In this document: one piece after another, positions 26,830 to 34,796 of the stretch
Numbering within the stretch: position 1 is the first letter of the stretch
How the letters are laid out: every line of letters starts with the position of its first letter
DNA from: Roseburia sp. AF12-17LB
GTDB taxonomy: Bacteria > Bacillota > Clostridia > Lachnospirales > Lachnospiraceae
DNA length: 64,000 bases
Assembly: GCF_003479605.1 (NCBI RefSeq)
Contig: NZ_QUHR01000003.1
Span: forward strand, 1-64,000
Direction: 5' to 3'
Notes under the pieces: generated by a model
What the model was told of the DNA's origin: nothing
What the model saw: only the letters and a program-made list of their open reading frames with translations
The model's database searches: none
Program-made: the position numbers and the translations under genes

Positions 26830-28440
26830 ATGCCTGTAAAATACGTCTTTGTCACCGGTGGAGTTGTTTCCGGTCTCGGAAAAGGCATTACTGCTGCATC
26901 ACTTGGCCGTCTGTTAAAAGCCAGAGGCTACAAGGTTACCATGCAGAAATTTGACCCGTATATCAATATTGACCCGGGTACCATGAACCCAATCCAGCAC
27001 GGTGAAGTTTTCGTTACCGATGATGGAGCAGAAACCGACCTGGATTTAGGCCATTATGAACGTTTCATTGACGAAAGTCTTACCAAGAATTCTAACGTTA
27101 CTACCGGAAAGGTTTACTGGTCTGTACTTCAGAAAGAACGCCGTGGAGACTTTGGTGGAGGTACTGTTCAGGTAATTCCACATATTACCAATGAAATCAA
27201 GAGCCGATTCTACCGTAACTTTACTTCCAATGATACCCATATTGCCATCATTGAAGTAGGTGGTACTGTCGGAGATATTGAAAGCCAGCCTTTCTTAGAG
27301 TCCATCAGACAGTTCCAGCATGAAGTCGGACATGAAAATGCAATTCTGATTCATGTAACACTGATTCCTTATATCAAGGCATCCGGTGAATTAAAGACCA
27401 AACCGACACAGTCCAGCGTAAAAGAATTACAGGGAATGGGTATCCAGCCGGATATTATCGTATGCCGTTCCGAGCATCCTTTAGACCAGGGTTTAAAAGA
27501 TAAAATTGCTTTATTCTGTAATGTGCCAAATGACCATGTGCTGCAGAATCTGGACGTAGAATATCTCTACGAAGCACCACTTGCCATGGAAAAAGAAAAT
27601 CTGGCAAAGGTTGCCTGCGATTCTCTTCATCTTCCATGTCCGGAGCCGGATTTAAAAGACTGGACCGATATGGTAGAAGCATTACGCAATCCGATTCAGG
27701 AGGTAAATATCTCCTTAGTCGGAAAATATACACAGCTTCATGATGCCTATATCTCTGTTGTAGAAGCATTAAAACATGGTGGAATTGCCGAGCGTGCAAC
27801 CGTTAATTTAAACTGGGTAGATTCCGAATTATTAAATGATGAAAATGCAGAAGAAATTCTTGGTAATTCTGACGGAATTATTGTACCGGGTGGTTTCGGT
27901 GACCGTGGTGTAGAAGGAATGATTACTGCTGCAAAATATGCAAGAGAACATAAAATTCCATACCTTGGTCTCTGTCTTGGTATGCAGGTTGCTATCATTG
28001 AATATGCAAGACACGTCTGCAGACTCAATGACGCGCACAGCATCGAATTGGATCCGAATACCACACATCCTGTCATTGCTCTGATGCCGGATCAGGATGG
28101 CATTGAAGACATCGGTGGAACCTTACGTCTCGGTTCTTACCCATGTGTTCTGGATACTGATTCCCTTGCTTATCAGGTTTACGGAGAAGAAACCATCCAC
28201 GAAAGACATCGTCACAGATACGAAGTGAACAATGATTACCGTAACATTCTTACCGAAAACGGTATGAAGCTGTGTGGTCTTTCTCCAGATGGACGTATCG
28301 TAGAAATGGTAGAAATTCCTGGACACCCTTGGTTCGTTGCAACCCAGGCCCATCCAGAATTAAAATCCAGACCAAACCGTCCACATCCTTTATTCAAAGG
28401 CTTTATTAAAGCAGCAACTGAAATCAGAAAGCAGAAATAG
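26830..28440 (+). CDS. pyrG: CTP synthase
   Basis: A 536-residue enzyme making CTP from UTP, ATP and glutamine. The N-terminal synthetase domain starts with [15 protein letters not shown], with the characteristic [13 protein letters not shown]. The C-terminal class I glutamine amidotransferase has the nucleophile elbow YLGLCLGMQ (Cys) and the AHPELKS block carrying His/Glu. AAGGAGG lies 7 bases ahead of ATG 26830. It is a single gene closed by a strong terminator. Bacillus pyrG uses CTP-dependent attenuation; no clear terminator precedes this copy on the plus strand. Confidence 0.97.
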   Translation: MPVKYVFVTGGVVSGLGKGITAASLGRLLKARGYKVTMQKFDPYINIDPGTMNPIQHGEVFVTDDGAETDLDLGHYERFIDESLTKNSNVTTGKVYWSVLQKERRGDFGGGTVQVIPHITNEIKSRFYRNFTSNDTHIAIIEVGGTVGDIESQPFLESIRQFQHEVGHENAILIHVTLIPYIKASGELKTKPTQSSVKELQGMGIQPDIIVCRSEHPLDQGLKDKIALFCNVPNDHVLQNLDVEYLYEAPLAMEKENLAKVACDSLHLPCPEPDLKDWTDMVEALRNPIQEVNISLVGKYTQLHDAYISVVEALKHGGIAERATVNLNWVDSELLNDENAEEILGNSDGIIVPGGFGDRGVEGMITAAKYAREHKIPYLGLCLGMQVAIIEYARHVCRLNDAHSIELDPNTTHPVIALMPDQDGIEDIGGTLRLGSYPCVLDTDSLAYQVYGEETIHERHRHRYEVNNDYRNILTENGMKLCGLSPDGRIVEMVEIPGHPWFVATQAHPELKSRPNRPHPLFKGFIKAATEIRKQK

Positions 28441-28452
28441 ACTTTATTTTAA

Positions 28453-28506
28453 AAACAGCCTGTGATTTTCATGATACATCATGAAAATCACAGGCTGTTT
28501 CTGTTT
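28453..28506. terminator. Strong bidirectional terminator after pyrG
   Basis: A perfect 22-bp stem (28453-28474 with 28479-28500, loop TACA), followed by T-rich sequence on both strands. It separates pyrG from the convergent zinc-ribbon gene. Confidence 0.92.
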
Positions 28507-28539
28507 TACAAATATAACCAAAAATCAAAGCAGTACTGC

Positions 28540-28944
28540 TTACTTTCTTTCTCCGTCTAAGAAACGCATCTCGCCCTCTTCCCCTTCTTCCGGTTTTGAG
28601 AAGCCAATCATTCTGGCCTTTTCTCCATTTAAAAGACGCAGGCACTGTGGACAAAGTGTTCCAAAGGAAACCGGCTGTCCGCACCGGGAACAATAATTCG
28701 ACATAATACCTGCTTTATCCTTTTCTTTATATTCAATTCTTCCCTCTTTAATCCACTGCTTTACCATCCGTACCGGAATATCAAAATACTCTGCCACCTG
28801 ATATTCATTTACATCATTGTTTCGTACAAATTCCCGCACTTTATCAAAAAGAAGCAGTTCCTCACAGGCATAACAGTATTCCCTGTCTGACAAAGGCGGC
28901 AATGCCTTTCTGCACATCTTACAATACTTAACTTCTGTCTCCAT
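28540..28944 (-). CDS. Double zinc-ribbon / helix-turn-helix protein (YvyF-like)
   Basis: A 134-residue protein with an N-terminal zinc-binding pair (CKMC, CYAC), a helical segment resembling a MerR-like helix-turn-helix (VNEYQVAEYFDIPVRMVKQW) and a second zinc ribbon (CSRCGQP, CPQC). This arrangement resembles the YvyF/TIGR03826 proteins named for flagellar operons, but no flagellar gene is near. The start at 28944 is preferred because AGGTGAT lies 7 bases upstream; GTG 28956 and ATG 28953 are alternatives. It follows the WYL regulator gene closely and is probably co-transcribed. Confidence 0.7.
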   Translation of the reverse strand: METEVKYCKMCRKALPPLSDREYCYACEELLLFDKVREFVRNNDVNEYQVAEYFDIPVRMVKQWIKEGRIEYKEKDKAGIMSNYCSRCGQPVSFGTLCPQCLRLLNGEKARMIGFSKPEEGEEGEMRFLDGERK

Positions 28945-28959
28945 TCTTCCCATCACCTG

Positions 28960-29946
28960 CTAACTGTATTTATTCTGTATCCTCTGAAGATATGTCACAT
29001 AGTTTTCTCTCATCTCTGCCGGCTCAATAATCTCAACCTTTTCTCCAAGACCACAAAGCCAGCCGTAAAACTGTCCGCTGACTGCCACATGAAGTCTTGC
29101 TCTAAAATGCATATCATCTGCTTTTCTGACATTTACTTCCTGCCCAAACCGGTCAATCACCACGCCAATCATATCATTTTCACAAAGCAGTGTCACCGTT
29201 TCTTCCTCACCGGCAAACATACCAAAAGTTTTCTTTGAATAAGATGCAATATCAAAGGTTTCAAACTGCTTAAGACCTTCCCGTTTCTTTCTGGTCAGTG
29301 AAATCTTAAGCATCTTATCCACGCGGAAATGCTTGATAATCCTATCTTCCTCATCATATGCTATGAGATAATAATTCTCGTCATCCCAGGAAAGCACCAG
29401 CGGACTCACCTCGTAAAATGCTCCGTCCCGTCGAAGCTCCATTTCTTTTTCGATATTCCACGAAAAATACTGAAAACGGATTTTTACATCTCCGGAAATT
29501 CCATTGTAAATCATATCAATGTTATAATAAATATTCTCATTAATGGTCTTATTCCGGTTGGTTACCACTACCTGACGCTGAAGCTGTTTTGCCTCATAGA
29601 CGCTGACCAGCTTCTCCAACTTATGTATCAGCTCTCTTGATTTCTTCTGTGTAATGAACTTCGATGACTGCACCGCATCCACCAAAAGTTTCAATTCTGC
29701 CAGTTCAAAATCACGGCTTCCGATATAATATCCGCCTCGGTACTCCTGTTCCCTTAAAATATCCACACCAAAGTCCTGCAGCATCTCCAAATCCCGATAA
29801 ATACTTTTGCGTTCTGCCGAAATACCTTTCTGATTCAGATATGCTATAATATCCCTCATCCTGACAGCATGCTTCTCATCCGTCTGTTCATACAGCAGTT
29901 CTAATATATATAATATTTTCAGTTTCTGATGCTCTGTTTTTCCCAT
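28960..29946 (-). CDS. WYL-domain transcriptional regulator
   Basis: A 328-residue regulator with an N-terminal winged helix (about 8-70, RKSIYRDLEMLQDFGVDI) followed by a WYL ligand-binding domain (VSPLVLSWDDENYYLIAYDEEDRIIKHFRVDKM region) and a C-terminal extension (GWLCGLGEKVEIIEP). WYL proteins often bind nucleotides or nucleic acid ends and regulate DNA-damage or defence genes; the target here is unknown. It lies upstream of the zinc-ribbon gene, with a 15-base gap. Confidence 0.9.
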   Translation of the reverse strand: MGKTEHQKLKILYILELLYEQTDEKHAVRMRDIIAYLNQKGISAERKSIYRDLEMLQDFGVDILREQEYRGGYYIGSRDFELAELKLLVDAVQSSKFITQKKSRELIHKLEKLVSVYEAKQLQRQVVVTNRNKTINENIYYNIDMIYNGISGDVKIRFQYFSWNIEKEMELRRDGAFYEVSPLVLSWDDENYYLIAYDEEDRIIKHFRVDKMLKISLTRKKREGLKQFETFDIASYSKKTFGMFAGEEETVTLLCENDMIGVVIDRFGQEVNVRKADDMHFRARLHVAVSGQFYGWLCGLGEKVEIIEPAEMRENYVTYLQRIQNKYS

Positions 29947-30002
29947 AGTTCTAGTATAGCATAGGGCAAAACTTTGTGATACCTGTTTTTCAAATTTTCT
30001 GA

Positions 30003-30025
30003 CATTTTCTCGTCACTCGCCTAAA
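30003..30025. repeat. Partial family-A repeat
   Basis: ATTTTCTCGTCACTCGCC followed by TAAAT resembles the 3' half of family A. The hairpin half is missing. Confidence 0.4.
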
Positions 30026-30053
30026 TTATGTTTTTCATTTTACTGTAAAAAAG

Positions 30054-30085
30054 GAATTGTCACCCATTCCAATTCATGTTATAAT
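30054..30085 (+). promoter_or_regulatory. Promoter of the glycerol-3-phosphate dehydrogenase operon
   Basis: TTGTCA (30057-30062), a 17-base spacer, TATAAT (30080-30085). An inverted repeat GAATTG-N10-CAATTC (30054-30075) overlaps the -35 and spacer and could be an operator. Confidence 0.75.
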
Positions 30086-30100
30086 ATGCATAAATAAAGA

Positions 30101-30171
30101 TTGAATTACCAAGAGACGAGAGCAAGGTAAAGAAGAGCGAGAGCATCGCTTTTATTTATCTTGCTTTTTTT
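30101..30171 (+). promoter_or_regulatory. Leader attenuator (terminator/antiterminator), likely GlpP-controlled
   Basis: AGCAAGGTAAA (30121-30131) pairs with TTTATCTTGCT (30155-30165), extended inside by AAGAGCGA with TCGCTTTT, and a run of T follows: a strong intrinsic terminator before the first gene. An upstream TTACC (30106-30110) can instead pair with GGTAA (30126-30130), which would open the base of the terminator. GlpP antiterminator genes lie 3.3 and 6.5 kb downstream. In Bacillus, GlpP with glycerol-3-phosphate prevents termination in glp leaders; transfer to this site is inference. Confidence 0.7.
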
Positions 30172-30195
30172 GTTGCCAGCAGAAAGGAGTTTTAT

Positions 30196-31644
30196 ATGTA
30201 CGATATTGCAATTATTGGTGCCGGAGTCACCGGCTGTGCCATTGCCAGAGAGTTATCCCGCTATCAGGCAGGCATCTGTGTCATTGAACGGGAAGAGGAT
30301 GTCTGCTGCGGAACCTCCAAAGCCAACAGTGCCATTATCCACGCCGGATTTGACGCAAAACCGGGCACACTGAAAGCAAAGCTTAATGTAGAAGGAAATG
30401 CCATGATGGATACTCTCTCTAAGGATCTGGACATTCCTTTTGTACGAAACGGTTCTCTGGTGGTCTGCACCGATGAACAGGATGCCAGCGAATTGGAACG
30501 TCTTTTGGAACAGGGGAAAGAAAACGGGGTCAAAGACTTACGCATTCTTGACCGCGAAGCCTTACACACCATGGAGCCAAATTTAGACGACCATGTCACA
30601 AGTGCTCTCTACGCACCCACAGGTGGTATCGTCTGTCCGTTTCATATGACAATTGCCTTCGCGGAAAATGCCGTTGCAAATGGCGTTGAATTCTTTTTAA
30701 ATACTGCTGTAACTTCTATCACCAGCCTAGAAGATGGATACCTGATTTCCACTGATAAGCAGGATATCACCGCAAAAACTGTTATCAACGCTGCCGGTGT
30801 ATATGCAGATGTTTTTCACAATATGGTAAGCAGCAAAAAACTTCACATTACCGCCCGGAAAGGTGAATACCAGCTTCTTGATAAATCTGCCGGAACTCAT
30901 GTATCCCATACGATTTTCCAGCTACCGGGTAAAATGGGAAAAGGTGTCCTGGTTACTCCTACGGTTCACGGCAATCTTCTCGTTGGTCCGACCGCAGAGG
31001 ATACCGACAACAAAGAAGGCATCAATACCACCAGAGAAGGACTTGCTTCTCTTTCCGAAAAAGCCTCCCACAGCGTTAAGAATCTTCCGATGCGGCAGGT
31101 CATTACTTCTTTTGCAGGGCTGCGTGCCCATGAAGATAATGGCGACTTTATCATTGGCGAAGCAGCTGATGCTCCCGGCTTCTTTGATGCCGCTGGTATC
31201 GAATCTCCAGGACTTTCCTCCGCTCCAGCCATTGGTGTCATGATGGCCAGGCTGGTGCAGGATAAGATGCATTTAACTGAAAAAGAAAATTTCATTGCCA
31301 CCCGCAAAGGAATTTTAAGACCGGAAGCGCTTTCCTTAGAAGAAAGAAATGAACTGATTAAAAAGCAGCCCGCCTACGGTAATATTATCTGCCGCTGCGA
31401 GATGATTTCAGAAGGAGAAATCCTTGATGCCATCCACCGTCCGCTGGGTGCCCGCTCCTTAGATGCCATCAAACGTCGCACCAGAGCCGGCATGGGGCGC
31501 TGTCAGGCAGGTTTCTGCTCCCCACGCACCATGGAAATTCTTGCCAGAGAAGTTCCTATGGAAATGACGGACATCAGCAAATGTGGTGGCTCTTCACAGT
31601 TTGTCTATGGATATAACAAAGAGATTCAGGAGGAAATGCCATGA
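30196..31644 (+). CDS. FAD-dependent glycerol-3-phosphate dehydrogenase-like protein with [2Fe-2S] domain
   Basis: A 482-residue flavoprotein. The N-terminal DAO-type FAD domain begins IAIIGAGVTGCAIARELSRY. The C-terminal BFD-like domain has CRC and then CQAGFC (about residues 397-443), four cysteines for a [2Fe-2S] cluster. This is the arrangement of clostridial anaerobic glycerol-3-phosphate dehydrogenase (GlpA-like). It would oxidise glycerol-3-phosphate to DHAP and pass electrons to the next flavoprotein. AAAGGAG lies 5 bases ahead of ATG 30196. It is the first gene of a three-gene operon and overlaps the second in ATGA. Substrate is inferred from the domain order, the DUF1667 partner and nearby glpP. 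Confidence 0.85.
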   Translation: MYDIAIIGAGVTGCAIARELSRYQAGICVIEREEDVCCGTSKANSAIIHAGFDAKPGTLKAKLNVEGNAMMDTLSKDLDIPFVRNGSLVVCTDEQDASELERLLEQGKENGVKDLRILDREALHTMEPNLDDHVTSALYAPTGGIVCPFHMTIAFAENAVANGVEFFLNTAVTSITSLEDGYLISTDKQDITAKTVINAAGVYADVFHNMVSSKKLHITARKGEYQLLDKSAGTHVSHTIFQLPGKMGKGVLVTPTVHGNLLVGPTAEDTDNKEGINTTREGLASLSEKASHSVKNLPMRQVITSFAGLRAHEDNGDFIIGEAADAPGFFDAAGIESPGLSSAPAIGVMMARLVQDKMHLTEKENFIATRKGILRPEALSLEERNELIKKQPAYGNIICRCEMISEGEILDAIHRPLGARSLDAIKRRTRAGMGRCQAGFCSPRTMEILAREVPMEMTDISKCGGSSQFVYGYNKEIQEEMP

Positions 31645-32954
31645 AATCATATGATTTAGTAATCGTTGGAGGCGGTCCTGCAGGACTTGCAGCCGCTGTA
31701 TCCGCAAAAGAAAATGGAATAAATGATATTCTCATTCTTGAACGTGACAAAGAGCTGGGCGGCATCTTAAACCAGTGCATCCACAACGGTTTTGGACTTC
31801 ATACCTTTAAAGAAGAACTGACCGGACCGGAATATGCTTCCCGTTTTATCGAAAAAGTACTCTCCCTTGGCATCTCTTATAAACTGAATACTATGGTAAT
31901 GGACATCTCACACGAAAAGAAAGTAACTGCCATGAACCGGAAAGATGGCATGTTTGAGATTCAGGCAAAAGCAATTATCCTTGCCATGGGCTGCAGGGAA
32001 CGGAGCCGTGGTGCCCTGAATATTCCGGGCTATCGTCCTGCAGGTATCTACTCCGCTGGAACGGCACAGCGTCTTGTCAATATGGAAGGCTATATGCCGG
32101 GCAGGGAAGTCGTTATCTTAGGCTCCGGTGATATCGGACTTATCATGGCACGCCGCATGACTTTAGAAGGTGCCAAAGTAAAAGTCGTAGCTGAACTGAT
32201 GCCTTATTCCGGCGGTCTCAAGCGTAATATTGTACAATGTCTGAATGACTTTGATATTCCGTTGAAATTAAGCCATACCGTTATTGATATTGAAGGAAAA
32301 GAGCGTGTCACCGGTGTTACCATTGCAGAAGTCGGTACCGATGGAAAGCCAATTCCCGGCACAGAAGAATATTATTCCTGTGATACCCTGCTCTTATCCT
32401 GTGGTCTGATTCCAGAAAATGAATTAAGCCGCAGTGCCGGTGTCACTTTAAATCCGGTCACCTCCGGTCCTGTTGTAAATGACAGCTTAGAAACCAGTAT
32501 TTCCGGTGTTTTTGCCTGTGGAAATGTCCTGCATGTCCATGACCTGGTGGATTATGTTTCTGAAGAAGCCGGTATCGCCGGAGCGAATGCTGCACATTAT
32601 ATTTTATCCGGCAATACTGCTGATGCATGTAATACCAACAGCCAGCATTCCGATGCATCCGTTTCCGAATGCAGCCAGCCATCTGTCGAAATTATTCCAA
32701 CCGGTGGCGTCCGCTATACCGTTCCAAAATACATCCGGCCGGAGGCTATGGCAGACAAAGTTACTGTCCGGTTCCGTGTGGGACAGATTTATAAAAACTG
32801 TGGAATTGCTACTTATTTTGGTGATGAACGTATCAGTTTCCGTAAACGCCCGGTAATGGCTCCGGGAGAAATGGAATCCGTTGTCCTTACCAGAGAACAG
32901 CTTACCAACTGCCCTGATTTAGAGCAGATTACCATTTGTATAGAGGAGGCGTAA
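31641..32954 (+). CDS. NAD(P)/FAD-dependent oxidoreductase, second operon subunit
   Basis: A 437-residue pyridine-nucleotide-disulfide-type oxidoreductase. The FAD motif VGGGPAGLAAA is at the N-terminus, NAD-binding ILGSGDIGLIMARR in the middle, and GVFACGNVLHVHDLVD near the end. It lacks a clear redox CxxC pair in the usual place (LGGILNQCIHNGFG has one Cys). It probably accepts electrons from the first subunit and passes them to NAD or another carrier. A short Cys/Ser-rich insert lies around residues 330-350. Four-base overlap with the upstream gene shows co-translation. Confidence 0.87.
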   Translation: MKSYDLVIVGGGPAGLAAAVSAKENGINDILILERDKELGGILNQCIHNGFGLHTFKEELTGPEYASRFIEKVLSLGISYKLNTMVMDISHEKKVTAMNRKDGMFEIQAKAIILAMGCRERSRGALNIPGYRPAGIYSAGTAQRLVNMEGYMPGREVVILGSGDIGLIMARRMTLEGAKVKVVAELMPYSGGLKRNIVQCLNDFDIPLKLSHTVIDIEGKERVTGVTIAEVGTDGKPIPGTEEYYSCDTLLLSCGLIPENELSRSAGVTLNPVTSGPVVNDSLETSISGVFACGNVLHVHDLVDYVSEEAGIAGANAAHYILSGNTADACNTNSQHSDASVSECSQPSVEIIPTGGVRYTVPKYIRPEAMADKVTVRFRVGQIYKNCGIATYFGDERISFRKRPVMAPGEMESVVLTREQLTNCPDLEQITICIEEA

Positions 32955-32958
32955 GAGG

Positions 32959-33327
32959 ATGGAAAAACGTGAATTAACCTGTATCGGCTGCCCTTTAGGC
33001 TGCTCTATTACCGTAACCATGGAAAATGCAGAAATTCTTGATGTTACCGGCAACACCTGCAAACGCGGCGATGCTTATGCCCGTAAGGAAGTTACCCATC
33101 CAACCAGAATCGTAACTTCTACCGTCCGGGTATCCGGTGGCACGATTCCGATGGTGTCCTGCAAAACCAAAGAGGATATCCCAAAAGAAAAGATTTTTGC
33201 AATTATCAATGCTCTCTGTGGCATCACTGTTCCTGCACCGGTCTCTATCGGAGATATTCTGGTTCAGGACGTTGCAGGCACCGGCGTGGATATTGTTGCC
33301 ACAAAAAATGTTCCTGCAAAATTATAA
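32959..33327 (+). CDS. DUF1667 iron-sulfur-type subunit
   Basis: A 122-residue DUF1667 protein. The N-terminus has CIGCPLGC (Cys8, 11, 15) and later a fourth Cys in NTCKRGDAY, probably binding a metal cluster. In Clostridia this family follows the two dehydrogenase genes and is taken as a third subunit. It begins 4 bases after the second gene and ends before a terminator. Confidence 0.88.
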   Translation: MEKRELTCIGCPLGCSITVTMENAEILDVTGNTCKRGDAYARKEVTHPTRIVTSTVRVSGGTIPMVSCKTKEDIPKEKIFAIINALCGITVPAPVSIGDILVQDVAGTGVDIVATKNVPAKL

Positions 33328-33396
33328 TCTCATTGTTATCAAATGATTCACATCATTCTGATAAATATTTATTCCAGGGGAATAACTGTTTTGGTG

Positions 33397-33447
33397 CGCC
33401 AGTATCTGATTGAGGGGTCAGATGCTGGCGTATCTGTTTGTTTTTCT
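33397..33447 (+). terminator. Terminator of the three-gene dehydrogenase operon
   Basis: CGCCAGTATCTGA (33397-33409) pairs with TCAGATGCTGGCG (33418-33430) with one G-T wobble, and a T-rich tract follows. Confidence 0.85.
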
Positions 33448-33490
33448 TTATGATTTTATAGTTTTCCTTTATCATTTCCGGAAATGACGG

Positions 33491-33496
33491 TATAAT
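33491..33496 (+). promoter_or_regulatory. -10 element of the intact glpP promoter
   Basis: TATAAT 45 bases ahead of the start. The second glpP copy has a matching TATAAT at 36650-36655 with the same AGAAAGGCGGTT ribosome site region. Confidence 0.6.
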
Positions 33497-33540
33497 ATTT
33501 ATAAATACGAAAATACGATGCGTAGAAAGGCGGTTTTACT

Positions 33541-34107
33541 ATGCTTTCAAATTGTAAAGATGCTATAGATAATTCTCCGATTATTGCAGCCATCAAGGAT
33601 ATGGCAGGATTGAAAAAATGTCTCACCTGCGACAGCCAGGTTATTTTTATCCTGTTTGGAGACATCTGCAATATTGCAGATATTGTAGATAAGGTCAAAG
33701 CTGCAGGGAAAACGGCTATGGTACATATCGATTTAATCAATGGCCTGTCCGGAAAAGAGATTGCTGTGGATTTCATCCGCAAATACACCCACGCCGACGG
33801 AATTATCACTACAAAACCAGTCCTTATCAAACGAGCCAGGGAATTAGAGCTTTCCACGATTCTGCGATTCTTCGTCATTGATTCCATGGCTTATGACAGC
33901 ATTGAAAAGCAGCTTCGTTCTGTAAAACCGGATTACATTGAAATCCTGCCGGCACTGATGCCTAAGGTTGTATCCCGCATATGCCGGCTTTCAAAAGTTC
34001 CGGTTATTACCGGCGGACTCATTTCCGATAAAGAAGATGTAGTTTCCATGCTGAATGCCGGAGCAGTCTGCATCTCATCTACGAATCCGGATGTGTGGTT
34101 TTTGTAA
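33541..34107 (+). CDS. glpP: Glycerol uptake operon antiterminator GlpP
   Basis: A 188-residue TIM-barrel-like regulator. GlpP proteins bind glycerol-3-phosphate and the leader RNA of glp genes to prevent termination. Recognisable blocks are VIFILFGDICNI, KTAMVHIDLINGLSGKEIAVDFI, DGIITTKP, LRFFVIDS, PDYIEILPALMPKV, PVITGGLI (phosphate-binding loop) and AVCISSTNPDVWFL. AAAGGCGG precedes ATG 33541. It is a monocistronic gene next to an operon whose leader carries a matching attenuator. A damaged paralogue lies at 36687. Confidence 0.93.
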   Translation: MLSNCKDAIDNSPIIAAIKDMAGLKKCLTCDSQVIFILFGDICNIADIVDKVKAAGKTAMVHIDLINGLSGKEIAVDFIRKYTHADGIITTKPVLIKRARELELSTILRFFVIDSMAYDSIEKQLRSVKPDYIEILPALMPKVVSRICRLSKVPVITGGLISDKEDVVSMLNAGAVCISSTNPDVWFL

Positions 34108-34164
34108 TATGATTTTCAATTTATTTTATACAATTCCTATTTGTAACGAATCAGGAGGTTTCCT

Positions 34165-34746
34165 ATGACAGAATCAGAAAAAATGAAGCTGGGACTTTGG
34201 TATGATGCCAATTATGACCAGGAATTATCAGAAGAACGTGAGAAAGCCGAAGATTTATATTTCACTTTCAACCATACTGCACCAAAGGAAAAGGCGCTGC
34301 GGGAAGATATTCTTAAAAAACTGCTTCCAAAAATGGGTGAACGTGTTACCATTCTCTCCCCATTTTATACCGACTATGGTTATAACTGTAACATTGGCTC
34401 TGATTGTTTTATCAATCACAATGCCTATCTGATGGACTGTGCTCCAATCACTCTTGGCAGCCACTGTTTTATCGGTCCAAACTGCGGCATGTATACAGCC
34501 GTTCATGCTACCATCGCCGAAGAACGCAATCTTGGGCTGGAAAAGGCGCTTCCGATTACTATTGGCGATAACGTCTGGATGGGCGGTGATGTCACCATTC
34601 TTCCAGGTATCACCATTGGTGGAAATACCATTATCGGTGCCGGAAGCGTCGTCACAAAGGACATTCCTTCCAATGTCGTTGCCGCCGGCAATCCATGCCG
34701 TGTTCTCCGTCCGATTACAGAGGCCGACCGCATTGCAAAGAAATAA
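34165..34746 (+). CDS. Maltose/galactoside O-acetyltransferase family protein
   Basis: A 193-residue left-handed beta-helix acetyltransferase of the Maa/LacA/NodL group. It has the N-terminal MAC segment (residues about 5-60) and hexapeptide repeats, with the catalytic His in AVHATIAEERN and the motif IGDNVWMGGDVTILPGITIG (split over residues about 130-150). It acetylates the 6-hydroxyl of sugars from acetyl-CoA, possibly for overflow disposal. AGGAGG precedes ATG 34165 closely. It converges on the glycosidase gene. Confidence 0.92.
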   Translation: MTESEKMKLGLWYDANYDQELSEEREKAEDLYFTFNHTAPKEKALREDILKKLLPKMGERVTILSPFYTDYGYNCNIGSDCFINHNAYLMDCAPITLGSHCFIGPNCGMYTAVHATIAEERNLGLEKALPITIGDNVWMGGDVTILPGITIGGNTIIGAGSVVTKDIPSNVVAAGNPCRVLRPITEADRIAKK

Positions 34747-34796
34747 TGCATTTCATTATAATTACTTCTTTCTTCAAAATATTCTTCCTTTTTAAT

